Source of the DNA: Ciona intestinalis
Lineage: Eukaryota; Chordata; Ascidiacea; Phlebobranchia; Cionidae
Length of the DNA stretch: 64,000 nucleotides
Assembly (NCBI RefSeq): GCF_000224145.3
Contig: NC_020172.2
Span: forward strand, 1,880,066-1,944,065
Direction: 5' to 3'
In this document: one piece after another, positions 27,039 through 41,100 of the stretch
Layout of the letters: each line of letters begins with the position of its first letter
How positions within the stretch are numbered: position 1 is the first letter of the stretch
The notes under the pieces: generated by a model
The model's input: only the letters and a program-made list of their open reading frames with translations
What the model was told of the DNA's origin: nothing
The model's database searches: none
Translations under genes and position numbers: made by a program

Positions 27039-29034
27039 ATGCAAGAAAGTAGTAGGCCGAGTCAGTTTTATGAAGTATGTATATTATAATTATTTTTAAT
27101 TCGTTAAAATATAAACCACTGTGTGCATATATAGGGCCGTCTCAATCTTCTTCAGAGACTTGAGACAAGATATTATGAGAGAAGCAATGTGTTCGCTAAT
27201 CATAGAGTGCCAGGTGTGAACCAATATTTTAAACATCAGATACTTACTAATCTTAAAATTGTTAGTCATACAAGCTAACCAAGTGCCAAGACGAGCTCCA
27301 GCTTATGTCCCGAAACATAGTGTGACCAATAGTTCTGAAAATCTTCACATCAACAATGAAAAACGTCTTCGTGACAGGTGGGTTAAGTTTGATTAATAAA
27401 CAAATTTTTGAGACTGGTTTACAGATGGTTACAAGCAAGAGAAGATGCACAGCAGAGACAGGAACCTGTTGTCTACTTACCTTCCATGCCCAAAGTGATT
27501 AACATGCATGGACACACAACAAAAGGAATTCCTTTTCAGGTAAGAAGTTTTACATTCATTGGTGTAATTGTTCTAATGTTTTCATACACAGAGGTATGTG
27601 GACCTGATAGTACAAAACAAAAATTCTCAACAGCCTATTCAGCCTGAAACATTTGCAAAGCGTAAAGTAGCAAAGAAGGACCAGAAACCAACTGCTGTAA
27701 ACATCAGGTGAATGAATATGTGGTAAAATTACCAAAAGTCATTTGTAAATATTTAAATTAGTGAGATGCTTGTGGTGGGAGCCCAGAAAGAAGATGAGTC
27801 TGTAATAAATGGGAGTGTGCATTCAATGAACAAACATTTTATCCTGCCAAAGCTAGCAAAACTTCCAGATACATTCAATAAAGGTAAGGTTAAATAGTTG
27901 TATTGTACATAGTTTACCTAAGTAAACTAAGGACAAATATTCAAATTCTAGGTAAGAGTAGGATGCTGCAGCATAAAACTGAGTTGAGCAAAATGGTCAA
28001 GTTTTCGGAAGCTGAAAGAATACTTGGTGTTCAATTAAAGAGACCAAGACTGGAGCATGAAGACAGAAAATTTGTTCATGAAATCACAAAAAATGCTGAA
28101 AACCCTGAAAGTAGTGAATATAAAGAGATAAAAAAGACAAACACACATGATGTGTTGCCACAAATTGAATTGGATAAAAGTGAGAGTTTGTTATTAAACT
28201 ACATTTCAATGTGTTTAATACAAAATCAAATATTCAGCTGTTCCAGATAATGTTTCTACAGAAGTTGAAGATGATAATGGAAGCAGAACCACGTCAAGAA
28301 GTACATTTCGACTAAAGTAAGAGATTCACATTTTTTATTTTTAGGTTTAAACTATTTTCCCTATAGGGAATTGAAAATGCCAGCTCCTGTGACCAAAATC
28401 ATCTTTGAAAACCAACAGACTATGCTTAAGCGATTAGAAAATGCAGCGATAAATAAAAAGAATAGTGTTAAAAGGTAAGTTATGAAATTAATTTAAGACT
28501 AAGCTTAGTTTAAATAATTCATTAAAATTGTCAGAAATCGAAGCAATAAACCAGAAACCATCGTACGAAATGTTGTTCCAACTGCATACAAGTAAGTTCT
28601 AAGTTTCTAACAGTCTATCAAAAATGTTATTTGACGAAAAACAATTCCACAGAAGGGTAAATGGAGTTATTGGATCAAGTAACAGCAAACTTACCAAACC
28701 ACTGGGCAGCGTCGTGCTCAACATGAGAAGTGACCTTAAAAACACAAAATTTCCAGACTACATAAACTTTCAAAATAGTAGAACTGGTGGACAGTCTCGT
28801 ATACTTTTATCTTTAAAACATAAGCAGCATGTTGCGAGTTTGTCAGATGCACATTTTAATCCATATGGTGTTCCTGTTAGAAATTCTGTCATGTCCATTA
28901 GAGGAGCATCCAGCACATCTTGGTTCGAAAATGTTTCAGGCAACCCAGTTTATCAAGGTCCTAAACCTACTCCTGTTGCCAAGTTTCGGAAACTGGGAAA
29001 TATTCAAATTTATCTTAATGATTCAGAATACTAA
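27039..29034 (+). CDS. Uncharacterised basic protein, 477 residues
   Basis: Eleven exons (27039-27074, 27135-27213, 27266-27377, 27425-27539, 27592-27707, 27762-27883, 27952-28179, 28238-28316, 28367-28474, 28535-28591, 28653-29034) join with GT/AG sites and an intact frame. I do not recognise the family. The protein is hydrophilic, rich in Lys, Arg, Asn and Gln, with no signal peptide or membrane segment. The N-terminal part has EGRLNLLQRLETRYYER and RRAPAYVPKHSV. The middle has KMVKFSEAERILGVQLKR followed by an acidic, probably disordered stretch. The C-terminal exon is the longest and most structured in look (FPDYINFQNSR, HFNPYGVPVRNS). The introns are unusually short (about 50 bases each), unlike those of the neighbours. 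The product is probably cytoplasmic or nuclear; no function is inferred. The chain of eleven in-frame exons makes the gene itself convincing. Confidence 0.8.
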
Positions 29035-29374
29035 ATTGGCTCAAATGATTTTTTATTCAACAGCCATTTTTTACTTCTAATGGTGAATATGAATCCTCAT
29101 TGACAGTACAACTCGGTTACCAATGGTAATAGTATTGAATGTGCTATATATGCAATATCACTATAATTTCATACGCAAAAAGTCTTAAAATAATAGAATA
29201 TGGAAAAAAGTGGTCATACACACAAATCATGCACCATACAAAGTATTTAAACAGGGCAGCATTCATTGCTATAGTAGTACACTCGTACTTTTTATAACAT
29301 TCCCAAAATTCGAGGACACACAACAAAAGTATTTGCTAGAAGACGTTTAAAAGAAACGACAAGATAAGTAAAAG

Positions 29375-29380
29375 AATAAA
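29375..29380 (+). terminator. Likely polyadenylation signal of the unnamed gene
   Basis: AATAAA, 341 bases after the stop codon and about 100 bases before the oppositely oriented AMMECR1 signal. Confidence 0.4.
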
Positions 29381-29482
29381 ACCTGTGAATTCCAAAATGG
29401 AATCTACACTTGCCACATTTAATTAGTTAGTTTTACCTAAGTAACAATTACGAAGTACCTAAAAACAAAAATGCCCTACAAT

Positions 29483-29488
29483 TTTATT
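29483..29488 (-). terminator. Likely polyadenylation signal of AMMECR1
   Basis: TTTATT on the plus strand, which is AATAAA on the minus strand, 85 bases past the AMMECR1 stop. The unnamed gene and AMMECR1 are convergent with almost touching 3' ends. Confidence 0.5.
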
Positions 29489-29572
29489 AGACACTGTTGT
29501 TTGGTCCAATACATCTGTTCCTACAATACCACTTAAAAATGTTTTAAAATATTTTGGCTTCCCACAAGGCCA

Positions 29573-30996
<1,424 letters not shown>

Positions 30997-31864
30997 ATCA
31001 AGAAAGTAATCTGATGTTCTCGGCAGTCTTTCAAATCGGACCAAAATGTTGCAAATTCAAGCAAATGTGATCGAGGCCTAAATATTAAAATAACTGCGAG
31101 ACCCGGATATCTACTGTAAACATCAAAAGAAATTGACAAAACTGTATTATGTAAAAGTTTATTTCAGTGTACGAAATTTAAGTGAGTCGAATTCGAAATA
31201 AATGTCTTGTTTCTTTGTTACAGTTGGAGAGACAAACTCTTTTTAAACATTCTGGTGGCCACTTTTACCCTACAATTGCAGCAAGCTCTCTTTTTTGCAT
31301 TTTTTCTATCGCTTATCGCCTAGAGAACACGATGAAAAATGACGTCACTTTGCTACTTGTAATGAGCAGAGTCGTATTTATATGGTAATGAGCAGACGAC
31401 ACAAAGTCACAAATTGACCTCTTCCTAATAACATTTTAACGTTTTTCGATGCAGAAAACAAAAAAAACATGTTCAGACTTTCCAACTTTTAAGTTTGTTT
31501 TTTATTCCATGTTGTTATTTAAATTACCGAAAACATGCATGTTTTCTATGCATATATTTAATATTTTGAACACAAATTGTCTTTTACGTAACAATAGGTT
31601 GGTCTATTTTGTGTAGACTGTAAATCTAGGCAGGTGACAAAATGTCGGAGATACTGCTTTCGCGGCAAGATTGTGGACCGGAAAATGTTGTGTCTGGAAC
31701 AAAATGTGTGGAACAACAAGAAAAACTATTCGGCGAGTAAAATCAATAACTCTAAATTTCCAATCACGTACCCAATTAGCATAGAGACCATCACAAAATA
31801 CATGATATAATCGTATAAATGGTCTAGGCCAAAATCAAATTCACAGTACTAAAATATGGAATAT
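30997..31864. other. Intergenic region, AMMECR1 5' side to s-Themis 3' end
   Basis: About 870 bp. It probably holds the AMMECR1 promoter. A 32-codon plus-strand frame at 31642-31740 (MSEILLSRQDCGPENV...) ends at a GAGTAA that also looks like a splice donor, but no partner exon was found, so it is not called as a gene. One TGACGTCA palindrome lies at 31340. Confidence 0.5.
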
Positions 31865-31865
31865 T

Positions 31866-34800
31866 TTATTGTATTTTATTATTGCCCTTCTTTATAGCAG
31901 TCTGCTTATCCAATAAATCAATGTATTCCTTTCTTTCTTGTGGGTTACTCAATTCCTTTAACTTTTGTTCTTTTATCGCGAACATTGATCTAAACACAAT
32001 GATTAAGTTAATTTCATCCGAATTTAAAAACAGTTTAAAACTGCAACATGTTATTATATAAATAGAAACTTCTGAATACAAATATTTCTCGTAACAAAAT
32101 TCGTCACCTCAGTTGTTTTCTTCCGAAGGAAAGCACATGATCATCAGTGATGTCGTCACGCATCAGTAGTTTACACTCGCGGAAAGAATTCTCGAGAATG
32201 ACGGCGTAAAAGTTGACGAAGACTTTGGTAAAGAGGACGACAAATACGAAGAGGAAGAGACTTCCCAGTAAAGGATGATGAATCAGTAGATCGCTTGATG
32301 TGAACGCTTCCATTGAAAAACCAAGTACCTGAAAATTAAAGTTAAATACAGTTTAAATTTTGTTTTAAGTTAAAGAATTTTAGGACGAAATGTTTCCATA
32401 ACGACTGGTCATCGAAATAATAGCATGTTTATTACTTTGCATACCGATTGCATGGTTCGTACCAACGTACTGAAGTCTTTGATGTCACCAAACCACATCA
32501 AACCTGTTGGATATATATACAGTTAAACTATATATGATGGTAGTTCGTTATATAATAAGATGCTTACCGACATGACAAAAGCCGCAAAACAAGAAAAACA
32601 TGAGAACGGAATGCCCCTTCAAGTCACCGCTCGACTGTCGCATGGTGGCGTACATGAGTTCAAAGGTTGGATGACCTTGCATTATCTTCACAGTGTAAAA
32701 CATTGTGAGGAAAACACACGATGATAATAGACACCTTGTGACATAATCAAAGTATGCAGCTTCGTGGAAGAGTTCAAATGAGGGCATCTTGTCCACATAA
32801 GCTTTAAGTGCCATGTCAGTGTATGTTACCCTGTGTTTGAAGCAACAATGTTATCATTGAACATATTTGTTGATACCAAGATATGAAATCAACATTGTAC
32901 AAATATAAAGTGACAGAATAATGAGATATTGGTCAATATTACAAACCTAGTTAAATAAACACCGACTGCAGCTGTCGATAACAAAAGAACAAAGACGTGA
33001 AATAAGTTCCACAAGTTCCATAGAAATCTAAAACCAATTTCTCTCATGCTGCTCGATATTTCCACCAAGTGATAGAAAACCATGATTAATATGCAAATGA
33101 GGGACACGTACACAATCACATCCGATGCGTACCTATAATGGAACAAGATATTAAACTTTGGCTTTTATTTCATTTTCCACTCACTCGACGTGGTGTGTTC
33201 TCATAAAATGAAGTTGTGAAGTCACGTGTACGTCACCAGAGAAGTTTGGGATTTCCATTACGATAATTGTGACGCAATAAATACGATGAGGAACATTGTA
33301 GAATATTGATTCGAAAATTATGGCCCTAAAAAAGTTATATTCTCCAATTATAAAATTACGAAAAACTTGAATATTTTCCGACCTTGTATGTTTATCGATC
33401 CAATTCGACAATCGAAGATATTGCGCAACATCGCGATCCGTCACTGTGACGTAATAACCACCATTGTCATACGTTCCATGTTCACCATTATAATCGCTGA
33501 TCCATGTCCATGGTTTGGGTTTATATCTCCATGCCCTAAACAAATCGGTGGAAACATTTAAAAAGTTTCAAAAGTTTAAAAAAATTTACTTATTTTTGTG
33601 GCCACTGTTGGAAAAATAAGGATTTTCGGTCGACCATCCAGGACCGTAGTTTCGTTGATCTTCAAACGATGAATCATATCTTAAACTACAAGCAGTGTTT
33701 CCAGATAGTTTTGCTTTCTTCACAGCATCACTGTGAGCACACGTCGTTCCTGTAACATACAATGGTGAGTGAGACAATCGGGTAAATTTAAAATTTGGTT
33801 ACAAATTCTAGAAGATCTTACCAGCGACGACACGTTTCTGACGTAACAATGGACCGGATACAAATATCAGCTGACCGTCAGTAAAATGCGTCATGTGATC
33901 ATTTAAAAGTGTTCCAACCACTGAGCGATCGATCCATTTATAAACGTCCGTGCTTGATTTGATCTGGTAAAGTAATATTGAATGGAAAGTTTATACAACA
34001 TCATTCAGTTCATATTCTTCCAACAATTGATTTCATATTAAACCATCTTTGAGCCAACTTACGTTTTTCGCTTCATTCACAAACATTCTGTTTAACGCTT
34101 GTCCGAAGTGAAATGAATTCTCTTCTCGTTGTCCAAACGACACAATCAGTAGAAAAGTGAGGTAGAGCAAATGAACTGATATATTCTGGATGATGGAACA
34201 CAAAGTATTTACAAATATTTAAATATATGAAGAATACAATATTGTGCTTGAAAGGGATGTTTTACTTTCAATCTTCTTCTGATCGTTCTTTCCGAAGCTC
34301 TCTTCTCCTGTCCTTCCAACATCCGATCAAGAGTTGGAGGTTTGTAAACCGGATTCTTTGATCTTTCTTCTTTTAATAAATCTTCCACCATTTGTGGATC
34401 AGAAGCATCTCGTGGTTGAACTAATTCATCGAACAAGATATTAATTAAATATTTTGAGCGTTGTCATATGCTGTAATTTACATGGAACAGGGTAATTGGC
34501 GAACATGTTGCTTAAATCGTCGGTCTCGCCCGTATATAATGTAATTACCATGAATTAGATAGAAAGGAAAGATATAAATTTAGAATTTAAACACAAACAA
34601 ATCTAAAGGTTGTAGTTTTGTTTTACTCACCATTGTCAGCTACAGGTGCAAGCCAATCTTTCAAATCATGTTTAGGATTGTTGATGACTTGAAAGGAGGC
34701 GAGGAAGATTGCTTTGAAGGGTTCGATTAATATAATGCTCTGAATAAATCCACTTAATAAAGACATCAACCTTGAAAGACAAATGTTTAAAACAGTTTTT

Positions 34801-35190
34801 AGAATCTTTAGATGTAGATATTTGTATTTTTCAACAGTTGTGTAGCAAACAAGCAATTAGAGTGGTGATTTAAACTAATTGACAAAAACGTCCATGTTTA
34901 AAAATACATCTTTATAGGCAAAGGAGGGGCCACCAATATTTTTTTTAATTTTTGGTCTTTACTGTTCTGATTAAACATGTTCGCTCACCATTCCTTGCTG
35001 ATCTCGACTCCGTACGTCATCCCATACATTACACACAACGAACTTGAACCGAGGATTGTGGAGAAAATAAAAAACCAAGCAATCCACACAAAGAAGGAAG
35101 GTAAAGGTCGGAAATCAACAGAAAAAGGATCCACGTCAACCATAGTCAACGAACGAGGATTCGAACCAATTACCTTCTGGTCACTGCTGT
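31866..35190 (-). other. Polycystin membrane/cation-channel half of s-Themis
   Basis: Helical segments include FFVWIAWFFIFSTILGSSSL, LLSGFIQSIILIEPFKAIFL, HLLYLTFLLIVSFG, VIVYVSLICILIMVFYHL, LFHVFVLLLSTAAVGVYL, LLSSCVFLTMFYTVKIM, GHSVLMFFLFCGFC and PLLGSLFLFVFVVLFTKVFV. The extracellular TOP/polycystin domain lies between 34185 and 33185 (WSTENPYFSNSG, YNGEHGTYDNGGYYVTVT). A pore-like LMWFGDIKDFSTLVRTM is followed by the last helix and a short Lys-rich cytoplasmic tail (to 31866). This matches the PKD_channel family and would give about 11 helices with the gap filled. Calcium influx into sperm is the published outcome of Themis self-recognition; a direct channel role here is inference. Confidence 0.88.
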
Positions 35191-38100
35191 NNNNNNNNNN
35201 NNNNNNNNNNNNNNNNNNNNNNNNNNNNNNNNNNNNNNNNNNNNNNNNNNNNNNNNNNNNNNNNNNNNNNNNNNNNNNNNNNNNNNNNNNNNNNNNNNNN
35301 NNNNNNNNNNNNNNNNNNNNNNNNNNNNNNNNNNNNNNNNNNNNNNNNNNNNNNNNNNNNNNNNNNNNNNNNNNNNNNNNNNNNNNNNNNNNNNNNNNNN
35401 NNNNNNNNNNNNNNNNNNNNNNNNNNNNNNNNNNNNNNNNNNNNNNNNNNNNNNNNNNNNNNNNNNNNNNNNNNNNNNNNNNNNNNNNNNNNNNNNNNNN
35501 NNNNNNNNNNNNNNNNNNNNNNNNNNNNNNNNNNNNNNNNNNNNNNNNNNNNNNNNNNNNNNNNNNNNNNNNNNNNNNNNNNNNNNNNNNNNNNNNNNNN
35601 NNNNNNNNNNNNNNNNNNNNNNNNNNNNNNNNNNNNNNNNNNNNNNNNNNNNNNNNNNNNNNNNNNNNNNNNNNNNNNNNNNNNNNNNNNACATGGAGTG
35701 ATAATGTTACTTGTGGATTGTTGGATTATTTAACAATGTTACCACTCACTCGTCTTTCAAATAATTTTCACATTTGATGTGAAATAAACTTTCAAACGTG
35801 TGGAGCTCTCTAGTACGAGCTGCAGGAAATATATGGTCAATGACGTCATCAAACCATGTATTGCAAATAAAGAAAGTGCATTCATTCGCTTCTAAATCTC
35901 TTACAACCATTCTTTGTAAAAACCTATGAGTATAAGTTGGTTTAAACGTAATTGAAACACAAGACATGGATTTATGTTATAATTTGATAAATTTACCATT
36001 CAGGGCTACGTCCACTGTTGTCATGCCATAACCGAACAGCAACTAGATTTCCAAGGCAACTGAATGACGTAATCAGATATGAATTAATGCTCCCTCTAGT
36101 TAAAAGTTTTTCTTCCGAGTTCTGGAAACAGCAAAACGGTAAATTCAGATTTAAAAATATTAAAAATTACAATCAACCTGCAGAATATGAACTTTGCTAG
36201 ATTTCTTTGATCCAATCAGTTTGATACAAACAACGGCAGATGTTCCAGCAGTTCGACGGTTTCCGGTGTATATTGTGACGTAATAACGGTATTTATCCAA
36301 GGGTGAGTTATCCACCACGTCGATATATTGTTGCTTAGTAAGATATGCAGTATATGTGAAGTGTTATGATATAACTTGATAATAATTATGTATGACTTAC
36401 TTTGTCTTCATATTCAATATCTTTCTTTCTTGCAAGAACCACCAAGATACCATAAGACGTGTAAAGAATAAACAGACAAACAAATATAACCGGATTTTTT
36501 AGAAATTCCGCCCACAAATTCCAAGACAGCTGTACACAGAATTAGGTTTTCAACAAAAAAAATTAAATTATTTCTCACCTTGCTGTAATCAATCTTGTTT
36601 GGATACACAATCAAACTGGATGCGAAAAGAGTGGGAACATCCCTTCCGTTATTTTCTTTCATTCTCCCACTGCTCTCAGGAGGAACTGGGAAATGATCGC
36701 ACTCACACATCAACTCTGATTGTTTTTTCGTGTTCACTCTCGGCTAAGATGAATAATTTTGTTAAAAATACAAAAAATAATATTTCGTGACGTCAAACCT
36801 GACACCCTTTGTTGTTCCAATCAAATATGACGTCATCCCAATACATGCAGTTGACAGAATGCGTCACCAATGACGTTTTCATGACGCTTCCTTGACGAAA
36901 ATATTTCGAACCAAGGTAAGCATGGATGGTCAAGTTGTATTTGCTGCCACCATGCGGTAGATTCGTGAACGGGATCAACCAATCAAATCCTGACTCTGAA
37001 ATGTTTTCCAAATTAATCTCAGTTTAAGTTGGTGTGGTCCAGTTAGTTACTTTTATTGGTGAATGTCTTCGTCAAGTTAAACTGGCTGTTCATTGAATCA
37101 GAAAGTTGTAACGTTATCTTCCATTCCTTGACTTCGTGAGTGGAATTTTCAAGCAAGATTCGAAGAAAATATTTACTTAAGTTTTCTTTGTTGTCGATTC
37201 CTACTTCAAATGCTGTGCTAGTTGTTGCTTGACTGTTGCATATTGTTACGTCACAATCGCTCGCAATGATTAATTGCAAACTTGTTGATGTTGATTGTTT
37301 TGGAACAATGAATCGACTTGGAAGATTTCGAGCTTTTTTGGAAGAAATCGGATTTTGTTTCTTCCAACCAGTTGTCAAGGAAACAGCAGTGACAAAGTCA
37401 ACACTTTGAGTGGATGTGTTAAAATTTATCTTCCGTGCGTCGTAGTTGTATAACTATAAGTATCATAACAATTATCAAACATAATATATCATACCAATAA
37501 TATTTCCACCAACCTCCATATTGATGACGTCATTACCGAAAATTGACGTCATACCAGGAATTTGGAATGGTACAGATTGATCATTTTCTTTAAGATAAAC
37601 TGTATTAGTTTTAAATAATGTAACACGTATCTTATACCACATGTACCTGTCGTGTTTCCCTTCATTCTCATCAACATTATTTCAGTTCCGGGTGTTTTAT
37701 ACGTCATGGGGGATTCCCCAGGAATAACCTGCGTCATCAAAAGTCTTCCAAAGTTTTTTATTTTATTTGTTTCTTTTATCTGGTGATAAAAACAACAAAT
37801 AGTATTATTATGCAAGTGTTAACTGTGAATGACATTATAAATATTCACCCTGTTTATGCTGCTGTGAGAAGCTAGCATTAAATTTGAAGCAACCGACACA
37901 CATGATGTCATTATAGAATTGAGGTCGGTCTTTGTTGCGTCATTCAACCTTGACTCCATAAAATTTTGAACATCAGAAAGTTTTTCCCAAGAACTTTCCT
38001 TGAGGAATAATCATTTGATAGTTTAATTTAAAAGTAACATAAATATCATGTAGCCATGTACCTTATTTTCAACACCTGTCAAGTCCGGTTCACTAGTGAC

Positions 38101-41100
38101 GTAATTCATGACGTCAACAATTTGTTTCGCTGATTTAACAGAAGTTACTTTTGTGGCAGTTACGTGCTTGAGTATTTTGTTTCTCTATAGAAATGTAAAA
38201 GTTAAATTATTCGTTTAAATAATTATAAAACAAGAGATCGTCCTACCTTGTTAGAACTCAATGCTGTTGTTCCTGACAAAGGTGCCACAAGTTGTAACAA
38301 TCTCTGGATGTTGTTGGCTTTCATACTTTCATCAATCTCTTTTATTGCGTCAGAAATTGGAGGATTTCGTGACGTAGGTATGACGTCAACGGCAACCTCA
38401 TCTCGTCGACACGCGCCCAAGCTGTTGCAAATATCCACTGTGAAAGCAACCCCGAACGTTCTGCTCATAGTGATGTTATGAACTGAAGCATCGTAACCGT
38501 ATTGTAGGAGCGATAATTCCTTGTCTGTGAAAGTGTTATATTAATACATGTATATGACTAATATGAGAATGTATAATGTAGTAGGGTGGGGAAAGATGGG
38601 ACATAACTCCATTCTATTTTCTCGTCCCATTTAGTAAGAACATTCAAAGAATTATAAAAACGTATCCAGACGACTCCCATAGACCGTTGTTAATTGTTTA
38701 TAATACTATTAGAAATCTAGGATATTTGTGTATTATGTGTTAAAGGTGTCCCGTCTTCCCCCATCCTACAATATAAGCAAAGTCAAACACGACTTGCCGG
38801 ATTGTTTCATGTAAAACTTGTACATCAGTGGTGGATGGACGTCTGCAAAGTTTTGACACTTCACAGTAAACTTTGTGACGTAAGACTTGCCAAGCTGAGG
38901 TAAAGCTGAGCAATGCCCGCCGCTGGGTGGCGATGTAACATTGAAAAGTAGACTCGCAGAAGACCCTCTTTTGTAAACATCCAAACCTAAAGAATCGTTA
39001 ATTTAAACGTGAATATTGATAAGTAATAAACATTAAGTTAAAACATATTTACCAATAACTGTAATGTTGTTTAAAATCGTTGACGATTGGAGCAAATTTG
39101 GAGTAAATTTACAAATTGCTTGGTTGTTACAGCTTTCCATTATATGTGAATTAAGAAACCAAGAGTGACGTACACAATCACTGCATTCTGATTGGAGGAT
39201 CAGTGGAACGTTTGGAGAAACAAATTTCCCACAATTCGTCCAACATCTGTAATAAGAAGGTGAAATGTAAAAATGTCATGTTTTTAACAAACCACAATTT
39301 TACTTCAATGTTAAAGTTGGAGCTTGAGGGAGAATAAATATTTCTTGATCAGCATAAGCGGGGGAATACCCTTCACCGGTAACTATTAATCGAATGAAGT
39401 AAAATGAGTTTGGTTTAAAATTTGAGACTTGAACAAATGTGTCATCACCAATCCACAGTGGTTGTTGGTTGAAACATGAACCTGGTAACAACATATACAG
39501 TGTAAAGAGCATTGTTATGTGAGATAACTACAGTTGGATGTTGATACCTTTTCGTTTCACTTTACCAACTTCCACGTCACGTGGTAAATCATCTAATGTG
39601 ACGGCACAATACCAGTTATGATGAAATCGAATCGCGAAATCAACTTCAGTTGTTATGGATGCTTCAAATTTAACGGCTGTTTCATTCCCTGTTAAATATA
39701 TATGTGAACAATAATCAGATTATTAAGAACGATATACAACACAGGCAATCTCATCATATCAATTCCACAACACCACATTAACCACAACATTCACTACAAA
39801 ACTTACCAAGTTGTCGCTTGTTGCCTCCTTTGATAAGAACCTCCAGCTTTCTCGTGGGAACCTCGATCAAACTGAAATCTCTCGCCTCTGATGTCACATC
39901 TTTATCTGTGACGTCATTAGTCGATACCTCAAGCATTATGACGTACAACCCTGGAAGCAAATCGTTGCTTCGAATCACAATCTCATTGTTGTAAATATTT
40001 CCTTTTAATTTCACTTCGTTTTCAGGTCGAGGTAATTGTGAGCTTGAGTCGACTTTGAAAGATTTCCATTTAAACCTAATGTTGGAATCTTCAACACACG
40101 ATAAAGTGACGTCACCGCTTAAAATCAACTCTTTCGCAAGTTTTAACGGTTTGCCAATCGCTCTGTTTGAATTCCCGTCACGGATTTTCACGCCTTCCAA
40201 ACATGTCAGTTGCCTTTGTACAATTAAGTTTGAACTAAAATTGAAAACTTGTTTTGAATTCCTGATATTTGCATCAATCTGTTGATCTCCAATAGACGTA
40301 AAGATAATCCTCTCTTTAATTAGTTTGTAAAACGTTGAATCAAACGGTAGACTGGCTCCATCTGAATGAACATGTTTGATCGAAACAATTGTAAACGGAA
40401 CATGTTTAGAATGTTCCTCAAACTTCAACGTCATTTCAAATCCACCAATGTCCCCTCTGACGTAAATCATAAGATTGGTTGGAACATTGGCATATAAAGG
40501 TCCATCTGACGTCATGTATGCGTCATATATTTGAGGAACGGTTTCAAACACTTGAGATACAGCGCTATCATTAGATATCTGGTTATTTGCAAACACAGTG
40601 ACTTTGTATTTCTCTCCAGCTTTCTTCAGAGATGTTTTGACTTGAACCAATTTACATTCATCAGGATTTGAACAAAGTGTCTTCATTTGAGATACTAGTT
40701 CATTGTTGGGATATTTGTTGATTTCTATTGTAATGTTGGCTGGACAACCTTCTTCAAGCGTAATGTTGATTATGAACTGATTTGGATATATTCCGACAAA
40801 GAGATCGCATGTGACTTTTATTCCAGTTACCTGCTTGTTAATCCAGACTGTGGATATATACTTTACATCAGATATATTGTTTTGCATAAACAATGTGAAT
40901 GGATGTATTCCGGGCCCGATTGATGACTGAATATCTGTTGTAAGTTGAAACTGAACATCAATAAGATCTTTATTTTCATATTTGGTTTGTGAAAAAGTTT
41001 TAGTTCGGTCACAACTTTGATATGTTCTCAAAACGAAGCAATGTTGTATAGGATACTGATAAATGTACTGAAAAAGCAGAGTAGTATCCGTTAGAAACCT

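Noticed and set aside
31642-31740. Plus-strand frame MSEILLSRQDCGPENV..., 32 codons, between AMMECR1 and s-Themis
   Set aside because: It is short, has no partner exon and no recognised homologue. The end GAGTAA may be a chance donor. Left out as a gene.
35170-35777. Long open frames spanning the N gap on both strands
   Set aside because: They exist only because N codons contain no stop. The minus-strand exon ending at the gap is real, but the plus-strand frame is not.
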